A stretch of DNA of 46,124 bases from JAAYCI01 sp964472465. Lineage in GTDB: Bacteria; Bacillota; Clostridia; Oscillospirales; Ruminococcaceae. Shown here in pieces: positions 16,406-24,800 of this stretch (its first letter is position 1; every line of letters starts with the position of its first letter). The stretch is from positions 1 through 46,124 of the forward strand of contig CAYYLW010000006.1 in the NCBI GenBank assembly GCA_964472465.1. Direction: 5' to 3'. The translations under genes were made by a program, and so were the position numbers. The notes under the pieces are model-generated. The model was not told the DNA's origin. It worked only from the letters and a program-made list of their open reading frames with translations, and made no database searches.

Positions 16406-17713
16406 ATGTTGAAAAAGATCGCATGTACACTTCTTGCACTTTCATTGGCCGCCAGCTTCGCTGCTTGCGGCGGCGCTACCAGCACAGCCACAAGTGCCAG
16501 TTCCGGCACCGCAACCGGCGCTTCTACAAGCGCAGCCGCAGCCGAGCCAACAAGCCTCACCATTTTCTACCATAATGAAGCCATGCGCCCAGGCATGGAA
16601 GCACTTAGTGAAGCTTTTAGCCAAAAATACCCGAACGTAACGATTGTGAACGAAGTGGTGACCGCCGACCACGTGACTGTGCTAAAAAGCAAAGATGCCG
16701 CCGGCCAATTGCCCGATATTTTTGCCACAGGAACCTATGGAGAAAACGCGCTAAAGCCCTACATCGATGCCGGAAAAATTATTGATGTATCAGATTTCAA
16801 AGTGATGCAGAACCTGAGCGATGATTACATCAAAAGCCTGACTTTCAGCGATGGAAAAATCTATAATGTTCCATTTTGCGGAACCTCCTTGGGTGTTATT
16901 TATAACAAAAAGCTATTTGAACAGGCGGGTATTACAGAGACACCAAAAACCTTCGACGAATTCAAGACAGTGGTTGAAACACTAAAAAGCAAAGATATCA
17001 TACCTTTTGTTATAGCAGCAAAAGATGTTTGGCCGCTTGGTAGCTACGTTTTCTCCCCCTCTCTTCAAATTGCCACCCCAAACGAATGGGTAAACGGCAT
17101 GTATGCAGGAGAAGAAAGTTTCTCCACCTATTCAGAACCGGCTTTTGATATGCTGGATTTACTGCGTGAAAATTGCATTGAGGGCAGCATGGAAATTGAC
17201 TACATGACAGCCCATGCACTGTATGGAGAAGAGCAAGTGGCCATGCAGTTTGCTGCCACCAATGTGTATAAGGACCTTGCCAGTATGGGGCAAGAAGTGG
17301 CCGATAACTCAGGGTTTTTTCCCATTCCGCTTACAAATGATGCCGCCAAAAACAAGGTTGTCAATTTCACTGATATTATGTGGCAAATAAGCAGCAAGGC
17401 CAATAAAGAAGTGGTGGATGATTTCTTTGACTTTATTGTAAATGGAGAAGGGGCTGCTATTTTCAGTGAAAAACTGGCACGCCCAAACCCCTATGATATT
17501 CCTTTCGAGGCCGATGCTATTACCGCAGAAGGAATTGAAAGCGCTGCAAACGGCAATTTCTACGCAGACTATATTAGCATGAATGAGCCGGAGGGTTTCT
17601 GGCAGGTAATTGGCACGGCTACCCAAGAATACTATGCTGGCATGAAAACCAGAGAGGAAACCACCGCAGCTTTGGACAAAGGCTGGAAAGATATTACGGC
17701 AACAAAAGAGTAG
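16406..17713 (+). CDS. Sugar-type ABC transporter substrate-binding lipoprotein (SBP family 1)
   Basis: 435 residues. The lipoprotein signal MLKKIACTLLALSLAASFAAC has lipobox FAAC (Cys at about 21), followed by a Thr/Ser/Ala linker. The family 1 fold then shows EALSEAFSQKYPNVTIVNEV, GTYGENALKPYIDAGKIIDVSD, PFCGTSLGVIYNKKLFEQAGIT and YYAGMKTREETTAALDKGW. It captures oligosaccharide- or glycoside-like ligands on the outer membrane face for the 14620/15514 permeases. The start follows TAGGAGG by 5 nt. The linker's repetitive GCC/ACA codons are normal for such tethers. Confidence 0.93.
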   Translation: MLKKIACTLLALSLAASFAACGGATSTATSASSGTATGASTSAAAAEPTSLTIFYHNEAMRPGMEALSEAFSQKYPNVTIVNEVVTADHVTVLKSKDAAGQLPDIFATGTYGENALKPYIDAGKIIDVSDFKVMQNLSDDYIKSLTFSDGKIYNVPFCGTSLGVIYNKKLFEQAGITETPKTFDEFKTVVETLKSKDIIPFVIAAKDVWPLGSYVFSPSLQIATPNEWVNGMYAGEESFSTYSEPAFDMLDLLRENCIEGSMEIDYMTAHALYGEEQVAMQFAATNVYKDLASMGQEVADNSGFFPIPLTNDAAKNKVVNFTDIMWQISSKANKEVVDDFFDFIVNGEGAAIFSEKLARPNPYDIPFEADAITAEGIESAANGNFYADYISMNEPEGFWQVIGTATQEYYAGMKTREETTAALDKGWKDITATKE

Positions 17714-17759
17714 CCAGGCAAAAATTCCAATAAGGCTACACGGCAGGGGCAAAAGAACA

Positions 17760-17839
17760 GGGGTAGGGATGCTTAATAAGGGTTGGTGGCGCAGGGAAGT
17801 ATTCACGCCGTCGGCCTTGTATCCCCTACCCCGGTTTTT
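17760..17839 (+). terminator. Large stem-loop with T-run between binding protein and flavoprotein genes
   Basis: GGGGTAGGGAT (17760-17770) pairs with 17821-17832 (one bulged C), enclosing about 50 nt that can itself fold through GGCG/CGCC. GGTTTTTATG follows. It could terminate the importer transcript or act as a leader structure for the 17876 gene. Confidence 0.55.
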
Positions 17840-17875
17840 ATGTTTGAAAACAACTATATGTGAGGAGAACACTCT

Positions 17876-18505
17876 ATGGCAAGAATCTTATTTATTTCCG
17901 GCAGTCCACGCAAAAAAGCCACCGACCGTGCTGTGCATTTGGCTATGGATGCGGTAAAAGATATCCCCGGCATTGAGGTGGATTATCTATCTTTGCAGGG
18001 CAAAAAAATTACACCTTGTGTGGATTGCCAGTACTGCAAAAAGAACCATGCCCCCTGTATTTTGCAAGATGATATGGGCAAAGAAATATACCAGCAATTT
18101 ATAAAGGCGGATGCCTATTTTGTGGCTTCCCCGGTTTATATGATGGGACCCACCCCCCAGATTCTGGCATACTTTAGCCGAATGAGGCCTGTGTCGGTTC
18201 TGTATGATAAAATAACCCACGGCCGCCTTGGTTGCGCTTTGGCCGTGGGCGGCACCAGAAATGGTGGGCAGGAAATCACCGTTTCCATTTTACACAACTG
18301 CATGGCAACCTACATGATAAATCTGGTAACCGGGGATTTGGGGGCCTACCATGGGGGGAAAATTTGGTCAAAAGATCTGGGTGCCGAAGGGGTAGAGGCG
18401 GATGAAATAGGCCTTGCTACGGCATTACCTCTGGCAAAAAAATTGGCGGAAACCGCTTTAATTATGGAAGCCGGAAGAAAAGCCAGAGGCCTACAGGGTG
18501 TATAA
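17876..18505 (+). CDS. Iron-sulfur flavoprotein (Isf-type, flavodoxin-like NAD(P)H reductase)
   Basis: 209 residues. FMN-binding start ARILFISGSPRKKATDRAV, then the compact Cys motif PCVDCQYCKKNHAPC with C48, C51, C54 and C61. This matches the CX2CX2CX4-7C 4Fe-4S site of archaeal and clostridial Isf proteins. ASPVYMMGPTPQILAYFSRM and AVGGTRNGGQE complete the flavodoxin fold. Isf proteins move electrons between ferredoxin, FMN and oxidants. Here it could supply or remove electrons for a URO-D-linked reaction or reactivate a corrinoid; neither is proven. The ATG follows TGAGGAG. Confidence 0.88.
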   Translation: MARILFISGSPRKKATDRAVHLAMDAVKDIPGIEVDYLSLQGKKITPCVDCQYCKKNHAPCILQDDMGKEIYQQFIKADAYFVASPVYMMGPTPQILAYFSRMRPVSVLYDKITHGRLGCALAVGGTRNGGQEITVSILHNCMATYMINLVTGDLGAYHGGKIWSKDLGAEGVEADEIGLATALPLAKKLAETALIMEAGRKARGLQGV

Positions 18506-18517
18506 ATGTGACGGCCT

Positions 18518-19564
18518 ATGATACATAAATTAACACAGCAGGATATCGCAAACCATTTTAACATCTCCAGAACTACGGTTGCCAGGGCATTGTATGGGAA
18601 TGGCTATGTGAACAACCAGCTAAAAACGACCATTCGGCAATTTGCTGAAAAAGAAGGGTATAGCGCCAATGGCGCGGCCATTGCCCTTAGAAAAAGCAAA
18701 CCAATTACCATTTTTTGCTTTTTGCTTTCCTATGAGGATGAATATGGAAAACAACTGGAAAAAGGGATTCAATTGGCATTAAAAGAACTCGGTTCATATG
18801 GCATAACTGTGGAGATATTTCATCACACTTCCTCTAATTATACACAGCAGGAAATTGATTTCGGAAAATCTCTACAGAGGAAAAAGCCCGATGCGGTTAT
18901 TATTTCTGCAGCAAATCCGGTGGCTATTCAAAACCATTTGGCTGCAAAGAGACTAGGGAATATTCCTCTTGCCGCATTATCGGCCCCCTTTTCTAGACAA
19001 GAAAATGTGTTTTTTGTAGGGGCCGATGAATTCGCATCTGGGGCCGTTTGTGCAGAATTGATGGCAAAATTTATGGGTTTTGATGGAACTGTACTCTACG
19101 CAGGAAATGCGGACAATATTTTTTCAAACAATAATCGTTTCAATGGCTTTCTTCACACCATGCAAAATTACCCGCATATTCATACCATTATTGAAAACGA
19201 CTGGTTACATTTTGATTATTACAAAGAAAAAACAGATAAAGCCCTGGCAAAATATCCGCAAATGAAAGGTATTTACTCCAATACCACTATTGTTGGTATT
19301 GACACCGCTTTGCAAAACGCAGGAAGGCAAGATATAATTCTTATAGGAAATGATTGGAGTGAACGTTGCTTCGGCTATTTTAAAGATAACACCATCGATT
19401 GCGTACTGTATCATAGGCCCATCTTGCAAGGGTATTTGGCCTTGAAGCGGCTGGCAAAACACATTCTTTTTCACGAGACTTTGGAGAAAGAAATCACGGT
19501 AGGGTTTGATATTATTACTTCCACCAACACCAACCCGGAAAGATATTTTGAGTTATTGGTGTAG
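18518..19564 (+). CDS. LacI family transcriptional regulator
   Basis: 348 residues. The N-terminal LacI-type HTH (LTQQDIANHFNISRTTVARAL) and hinge region (KEGYSANGAAIALRKSK) precede a periplasmic-binding-protein-like effector domain (TIFCFLLSYEDEYGKQLEKGIQLALKELG, FFVGADEFASGAVCAELM, GIYSNTTIVGIDTALQNAGRQDIILIGND). It lies inside the URO-D/ABC cluster 12 nt after the flavoprotein gene, so it probably responds to the imported sugar-like ligand. The ATG has only a weak ribosome binding site. Confidence 0.9.
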   Translation: MIHKLTQQDIANHFNISRTTVARALYGNGYVNNQLKTTIRQFAEKEGYSANGAAIALRKSKPITIFCFLLSYEDEYGKQLEKGIQLALKELGSYGITVEIFHHTSSNYTQQEIDFGKSLQRKKPDAVIISAANPVAIQNHLAAKRLGNIPLAALSAPFSRQENVFFVGADEFASGAVCAELMAKFMGFDGTVLYAGNADNIFSNNNRFNGFLHTMQNYPHIHTIIENDWLHFDYYKEKTDKALAKYPQMKGIYSNTTIVGIDTALQNAGRQDIILIGNDWSERCFGYFKDNTIDCVLYHRPILQGYLALKRLAKHILFHETLEKEITVGFDIITSTNTNPERYFELLV

Positions 19565-19722
19565 AGAAACTGGAAAGATAGCACACAGGTTCCAATGCGT
19601 ATACTGCCCATCTTCAGATATACCCATCAGACAAAAGCTCTCGCCTAGCACAGCCTTCGAGACAAAACCGAAACAGACACGGCTGGATGCCGCGCCTGTG
19701 TTGTAATTCAAGGAGGAATATC

Positions 19723-20973
19723 ATGACAAGTAGAGAAAGACTGAATGCGGCGCTGAACCACCGCCAGCCAGATAGACCACCCTTAGACCTTGGTTCCACC
19801 ACCGTTACCGGTATTTCGGCTGTTACCTTAGACAAACTGCGCAAAGCGTTGAAACTGGAAGAACGCCAGGTGAAAATACAGGAGCCCTTCCAGCTTTTGG
19901 GTGACGTGGAAGAGGATGTGCGACAGACGCTTGGTGTGGATGTTGTGGGAATTTGGGGACGCAAAAATATTTTTGGCTTTGAAAACAACAATTGGAAAGA
20001 TTGGGCCTTGCCGGGCGGTGTCAATGTTCTTGTGGGTGGAGATATGGCACTAAGCCAAGATACGAACGGGGATTATTTAATGCATCCTTGTGGAGATTTT
20101 TCTACCCCACCTTCGGCGCGGCTGCCAAAAGATGGGTATTATTTTGATAACATCACACGCACGGCGGGGTATGATGAAGAACGCAGCCGTGGCCGGGATG
20201 ATTTTTGCGAAGATTTTGGTGTGATGGAAGAAATAGACCTACAATTTATTCAAAAGCAGGTGGAAGAACTTTATACAAATACAGAATACGGTTTGATGGG
20301 CAATTTAGTGCCTTTGGGGCTTGCCGATTCGGCCATTATCCCAGGCCCTGGCCTTCCCTATCCTAAAGGGATGCGGAATTTTGAGGACTGGCTGATGTCT
20401 TACTACACAAACGAAGAGTATATTCGTGAAGTCTTTGATTTGCATTTTGAAGTTGCCATGCAAAACATAAAACTTTATAAAGAAGCCGTCGGGAATAAAA
20501 TATCCGCAATTTGTATCAGTTGCACAGACTTTGGAACACAGCGGAGTGAGTTTTTAAGTCCAGAACTGTTTCGCCGTTTTTTCAAACCCTACTACACAAA
20601 AATCAACGCCTGGGTACATGAAAACACCACATGGAAAACCTTTTATCATTCTTGTGGTTCCATCGTACGGTTACTAGATGATTTTGTGGAAATGGGCGTG
20701 GATATCTTAAATCCCGTACAATGCTCTGCAGAGGGAATGGGCGCTGAAATGTTAAAAGAAAAGTATGGGGAAAAACTCGTTTTCTGGGGTGGTGCTGTCA
20801 ACACACAACAAACCCTACCCTTCGGAACCCCTGAGCAGGTATATCAGGAAGCAAAAGAAAGAGTTCGTATTTTTTCACCAGGCGGCGGTTTTGTATATAG
20901 TGCTATCCATAACATACAATCGGGCACACCCGTTGAAAATTTACTTTCCTTTTTTGAAGCATTAAAAACCTAA
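19723..20973 (+). CDS. Second URO-D superfamily protein (MtaA-like)
   Basis: 416 residues, distinct from the 13573 paralogue. MTSRERLNAALNHRQPDRPPLDLG is the family N terminus. CTDFGTQRSEFLSPELFRRFFKPYY, FYHSCGSI (H309, C311) and FWGGAVNTQQTLPFGTPEQV form the barrel end. H396 (SAIHNIQSGTPVENL) stands where methyltransferase-type members carry a zinc Cys. ATG 19723 has AGGAGG 6 nt before it. Two paralogues in one cluster resemble the pairs of methyltransferases used in demethylation pathways, but no corrinoid protein gene is present here. Confidence 0.87.
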   Translation: MTSRERLNAALNHRQPDRPPLDLGSTTVTGISAVTLDKLRKALKLEERQVKIQEPFQLLGDVEEDVRQTLGVDVVGIWGRKNIFGFENNNWKDWALPGGVNVLVGGDMALSQDTNGDYLMHPCGDFSTPPSARLPKDGYYFDNITRTAGYDEERSRGRDDFCEDFGVMEEIDLQFIQKQVEELYTNTEYGLMGNLVPLGLADSAIIPGPGLPYPKGMRNFEDWLMSYYTNEEYIREVFDLHFEVAMQNIKLYKEAVGNKISAICISCTDFGTQRSEFLSPELFRRFFKPYYTKINAWVHENTTWKTFYHSCGSIVRLLDDFVEMGVDILNPVQCSAEGMGAEMLKEKYGEKLVFWGGAVNTQQTLPFGTPEQVYQEAKERVRIFSPGGGFVYSAIHNIQSGTPVENLLSFFEALKT

Positions 20974-20988
20974 GAAAGCAGTGAAAAA

Positions 20989-21396
20989 ATGAAAAATTCA
21001 GACAGAATGCTTTATCTTAATCATGAAAATTATCCGGTAGAGGTACTACGCCTTAAAACAGCACCCGAGCACATGCAGGCGTACTTAGAAGTTGACCATG
21101 AGGTTTGGAGTGTGATGGAATGTAATGCCCCCGGTTTTGACGAAAGCCCATTTTTATATAAGGAAACATGGATAAACGACAACCACCCTGGAGAAATTGT
21201 GGTTGTAATTGTGTGGAAATCACAAGAGGCTTGGGACAAAGTGGGTGAAATCGAATTTCAAAAAAAATTAACACAAGAATTCGATTCCCGCTTTCCTTTT
21301 CCATATGAGTTTTTAGGCGGTCTTGCCGACAGTGAGGTTTTAGGTATTCGAAGAGTATGCCGATTTGAAGAAAACTTGACAACTCCCCACAGCTAA
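20989..21396 (+). CDS. TIGR03792-like small protein (ferredoxin-like alpha/beta barrel)
   Basis: 135 residues. VEVLRLKTAPEHMQAYLEVDHEVWSVM, GFDESPFLYKETWINDN, GEIVVVIVWKSQEAWDKV and LTQEFDSRFPF match the TIGR03792 pattern of uncharacterised proteins related to the antibiotic-biosynthesis monooxygenase fold. It is 15 nt after the second URO-D gene, so co-transcribed. Members often lie beside methyltransferase or haem-like genes; the reaction is unknown. Its stop codon abuts an insertion-sequence end. Confidence 0.72.
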   Translation: MKNSDRMLYLNHENYPVEVLRLKTAPEHMQAYLEVDHEVWSVMECNAPGFDESPFLYKETWINDNHPGEIVVVIVWKSQEAWDKVGEIEFQKKLTQEFDSRFPFPYEFLGGLADSEVLGIRRVCRFEENLTTPHS

Positions 21397-21397
21397 A

Positions 21398-21422
21398 TGA
21401 AGTGCACCCCAAAAGTTAGACA
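21398..21422 (+). mobile_element. Solo terminal inverted repeat resembling IS3-family (IS150 group) ends
   Basis: The stretch TGAAGTGCACCCCAAAAGTT followed by AGACA looks like the left end of IS150-group elements. No transposase follows, and I did not see the matching opposite end in the window. It starts right at the stop codon of the previous gene, so the element probably inserted there and was lost. Confidence 0.5.
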
Positions 21423-21424
21423 GT

Positions 21425-21658
21425 GTGATACTGGAACGGCTGCTGGCGGGTTACACTCGAACCGAGATTGCCGCCGCAATGGGTTATTCCAACCACAGTG
21501 CCATTACCAAGCGGGTACAAAAGATAGGAGAGAAATACAAGGCGTTCATGAAACAAAACTTGGAGAGGGCCAGCAGCATCCCGCCGGCTCTCTCTCTATT
21601 CGCCCTGCCCCTCACAACTTCGATTGTGGGGGGCTTTTTTCGTCCACCAAGGCGGTGA
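21425..21658 (+). pseudogene. HTH (sigma-70 region 4-like) protein fragment
   Basis: The frame encodes LERLLAGYTRTEIAAAMGYSNHSAITKRVQKIGEKYKAF, a clear helix-turn-helix of the sigma-factor-like/phage-type class. It then runs through a terminator hairpin as meaningless sequence. It has no proper N-terminal part and starts within the IS-like end. It is best read as a leftover of an integrative element's regulatory gene. Confidence 0.5.
21607..21640 (+). terminator. Rho-independent terminator
   Basis: An 11-bp stem (21607-21617 with 21624-21634), loop CTTCGA, followed by TTTTTT (21635-21640). It serves plus-strand transcription of the preceding element fragment or the 20989 operon. Confidence 0.85.
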
Positions 21659-21710
21659 TTTTGATGTAGCAGCTTTCTCCTATCCTCCCATCATAGACAA
21701 AGGAGTGCCT

Positions 21711-21764
21711 ATGCAAAACGTCATAGACAACAAAAAAGCAAGCGTTTCCTCAGTCTTCACCTAA
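21711..21764 (+). CDS. 17-codon open frame after strong ribosome binding site
   Basis: ATG 21711 follows AAAGGAGTG at 5 nt and reads MQNVIDNKKASVSSVFT before TAA. It probably represents the preserved first codons of an element gene whose remainder is lost. There is no functional assignment. Confidence 0.3.
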   Translation: MQNVIDNKKASVSSVFT

Positions 21765-21925
21765 GGCCGTTTTCCCATGGCGTCACGTGTCCCTTGTAGC
21801 TTGGGGCGGGGCCAAAAAAGTGATTGCTAACTAAAACATCATGTCTCTGCTAGTAATTTAATGAATACTTTCATTTGTTTTGCCATTTTTTCTCCAAGCC
21901 ATCCAAATTCCGGCACCCGACCAAT

Positions 21926-22123
21926 TTATCGGAGCACCAGCGCGCCCATGGGACAGGTATCCACGCATTTGCCGCACCGAATACAAGTATCTAAATCTAC
22001 AACAGGGGCCTTGAAACCCTCTTGCTTCAGTGCTTTCACCGGGCACACCTGAACAGCCGGGCAGGCATGGTTTTGCGGGCAATGCAGGGACAATACTAGC
22101 AGGGCCTTGTCTTTGTTTGTCAT
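21926..22123 (-). CDS. Small 4Fe-4S ferredoxin-like protein
   Basis: 65 residues. The C-terminal half has a canonical 4Fe-4S motif CIRCGKCVDTCP. The N-terminal half has HCPQNHACPAVQVCP, which supplies the downstream CP partner (VCPVKAL) but lacks the usual CxxCxxC spacing. One cluster is therefore likely and a second uncertain. ATG 22123 follows AGAGGAGG by 8 nt. It is co-oriented and 32 nt behind the leucine-rich-repeat gene, with no obvious functional link. It probably acts as a cytoplasmic electron carrier. Confidence 0.82.
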   Translation of the reverse strand: MTNKDKALLVLSLHCPQNHACPAVQVCPVKALKQEGFKAPVVDLDTCIRCGKCVDTCPMGALVLR

Positions 22124-22155
22124 TTGAAAGGCCTCCTCTGTTTTATAGCATACCG

Positions 22156-24381
22156 TTAGCTGGGTGTATTCTTCTGTTTCAGTTTCCGGTGCAGCACCCA
22201 TGCCACCAGCAGCCCTAAAACCCCGACTGTTACCAGCAACCACCACTGAGCAAGCCCGCTAGTATCCCCCGTTTGGGGAGATGTGGCCACTGAGGAGGGC
22301 GCCCCCGACTGAGAGGGACTGGAGCCAGACCCTGACCCAGAACTGGAACTGGAACCAGAGCCAGAGTCTGAACTCGAACTGCTGCTAGAACCCCGATTGA
22401 TGGTAAACGATGCGGTGGATTGTGATTGAACGCCGCCATCGGTAAAGGTGACCACCAAGGTATAGCTTCCATTGGGCAGTTTGTCTACATAGGTTTCGTT
22501 CAGCGCAATCACCGCACTGCCCTGCGTCACCGTTCCCACCTGTGTGCTGCCGTCCCGTATGGTTTTCCCTGCACTGCCCTGTTGTAGGCTCAATACCCTG
22601 TCGGCTGCCCCTGCCTGCCGCAGCAGCACACCTGTTACATCTCCCACCTCGCCCATAAAGCGCCACTGTGCGCCTGTATTCGGCTGGCCAATGGAAGTGG
22701 TTCCCTCAATGAGGCTATGGTCAACTACCACCTGCAAAACCACTGCGTTGCTATAAGCGGTTCCCACCTCGTTGGTGGCAAAATAGCGCAGGTTGGCCCC
22801 GTTGTAAGACAAATCTAGCGCTGTGCCCTGTGTATAGGGAGAAAAGTCGGGGTCTGTGGTTTTCTTTATTTCCCAGCCCTGTGCCGTGACGGCCGCGTAG
22901 TTGCTATTTACACTGGGCACTGAAAGAATAGGGGCCGTTTGTTCGGTTATTTTTGCTGGCGCGGCAATGGCGGACAGGGTAGGCGCACCCTGCACGGTGA
23001 GCGTAAAGGCAGGCAGGCTTTGCGCATTTGCGTAAAAGCCACCGGGTATGGTTTGGCTGATGGTGTAAACACCTGGCGTGTTTACATCAAAGCCGCTGGT
23101 ACTAACCACTGGCGCAGTTGCGCTTTGGTTCAGCCAGCTGCTGTGGGTGGTTTTGTCTGTCACCATCTGAGCATAGTCTGTGCCCAGCTTTGTTTGCAGT
23201 GTGTAGGGCGGGGTGAAAGCAGTGCCCGCATGAATGCTGGCTTCATTGACGCCGGTACGGGTAAAATACACCTTGGGACGCTGGCCGGAGGCAAGGGTCG
23301 AGAGGTTGGAGGTGAGCGCCGCTGGGTACCCTGTGGTTACGGTGAAATCCAGAGCACAACCCCGTAGGGCGTTTGTGCCAAATGAGCCGACCGAGAAAAT
23401 ATCACCGATGCTGTCCAGCCTTGCACAGCCGTCAAAGGTGTTGGCCGGTAGGGCCTTGCCCGCAGGCAGTGTCACGCTTTCCAGGGCCGTACAGCCTCCA
23501 AAGACGTAGGTGCCGCCAAAACTACCAATGTCCGAAAAGCCGTTCACAGTGGTGAGCCTTATGCAATCTCTAAACAGGGAGGCCCCCAGCGTTGCACCGG
23601 CAGGCAGGCTGACGCTTACCAGGTTAGAGCAACCATTGAAAATGCTGGAAGCGGAAAGATTTATCGCCTTGTCCAGGTTGTTCACCGTTGTAAGGCTGGC
23701 GCAAGAACGGAACATTCTGGCGCTCAGGGTAGCCCCTACTGGCAGGTTTACTGTAACAAGGCCAGACTGATAGAACATATAAACAGGGTAGGTGACGTTT
23801 GGCAAAGTGATGCTGGTGAGGCTTGTGCAGGTGTCGAAGGTGCCATATGGCGTTCCTGCGGTGTCGTTTGCAAAACCGGCGGCCGTTTCCACGTTCGTCA
23901 CCGTTTGCAGCGCGCTGCAATAGGCAAACATTCCGGCGCTTAGTGTGGCTCCCACAGGCAGGGTGACACTTTGCAGTGATGTGCAGCCAAAGAAGGTGTA
24001 TTTGCCGTTAAATCCGCTTGCACTGGAAAGACCGTTCACATTTTGAAGGCGGGTGCATCCCTCAAACATGGTATCGCCCAGCGCCACACCCGATGGCAGA
24101 TTCACCGTAACCAGGCTGGTGCAGTCCTTAAAAATGGCTGAGCCGGAAAAGGCATCCGCCTGGCTTAAATTGTTCACGTTGGCAAGGCTGGTGCAGCCTT
24201 CAAAGGTGGAATCATACAGCGTGACATTGGGTGGCAAGTTCACCGTAACCAGGCTGGTGCATTCCTTAAAAATATTGATGCCACCAAAACTGGCCGCATT
24301 TTCCAGATTGTTCACATTTTCCAGCTTGGGGCAGCCGCGCATCATACGTTCTGAAAGCACGGCGCCATTTCTGACGGTCAC
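22156..24381 (-). pseudogene. BspA-like leucine-rich-repeat surface protein with sorting signal, N terminus missing
   Basis: 741 residues open to the 5' side. About residues 1-370 are LRR_5/BspA-type repeats of roughly 46 residues (pattern xFxGCTSLxxVNLP). Two or three Ig-like beta domains (about 380-655) follow, then a Ser/Gly-rich spacer (656-690) and a sorting signal SPQTGD with a hydrophobic segment and the basic tail HRKLKQK. The first usable codon is GTG 24381, preceded in frame by a TGA after ten codons (KKRIGWTYKV), so no signal peptide is encoded. Without export the wall anchor would be useless. The gene is either truncated or frameshifted at its 5' end. Relatives are adhesins on the cell wall. 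The alternative is a silent donor cassette. Confidence 0.78.
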
Positions 24382-24800
24382 TTTGTATGTCCATCCAATC
24401 CGCTTCTTTCATTTTGACGCCCGTTCTGATTGCCTTTGCGCAAACAAAAAGAGTGTAGCATTTATCGCTATATCTCCGCCACTATCTTACATTATTTACA
24501 CGCCGTTTTCTTCTATTTTTTCTCCGGCGATGACAGCCGCAAAACAGAGGGTATTCTATCTAAAAATGTCGTCATTGGCAACACGGGTGTGGATACAGTA
24601 TACTGGTTAAAAGTCATTCGAGCGCACTAATCATCCTCGGATAATTCTGACGCATTGGCCCCCTTCCTCTTAGTTTGTCGTCATACACTCCCTGATACGT
24701 TGGGCTGTAATCGCCGCGCACCCACTCGTTGCCTTCTGCCATAACCTGCTCTTGCAGTGTTTTTTGGCTGAGCCAAAATAGTTACGGGAAAGCAGGATAA
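24382..24800. other. Intergenic region upstream of the LRR and GGDEF genes
   Basis: No full gene is supported. On the minus strand, 24742-24614 gives a 42-codon frame (MAEGNEWVRGDYSPTYQGVY onward) ending in TGA. Its composition is protein-like but no family was recognised, and it may be a gene remnant. The palindrome at 24762-24778 is listed separately. Confidence 0.35.
24762..24778. promoter_or_regulatory. 17-nt palindrome upstream of the diguanylate cyclase gene
   Basis: TTTTGGCT-G-AGCCAAAA is perfectly symmetric, centred on 24770, 23 nt before the ATG at 24801. It is placed like an operator or a 5' UTR hairpin. Confidence 0.4.

Noticed and set aside
13573..20973. Annotation of the URO-D proteins as haem-pathway HemE
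   Set aside because: The His-x-Cys zinc motif, the absence of other tetrapyrrole genes and the ABC importer context fit MtaA-like proteins better.
22700..24350. Regular DNA repetition that could suggest a CRISPR-like or satellite array
   Set aside because: The period matches the 46-residue (138-nt) leucine-rich repeat unit and the copies diverge as coding repeats do; there are no constant repeats with unique spacers.
24053..24610. 185-codon plus-strand frame overlapping the LRR gene start
   Set aside because: Most of it is antisense to LRR repeats, and the rest is low-complexity intergenic sequence without a ribosome binding site.
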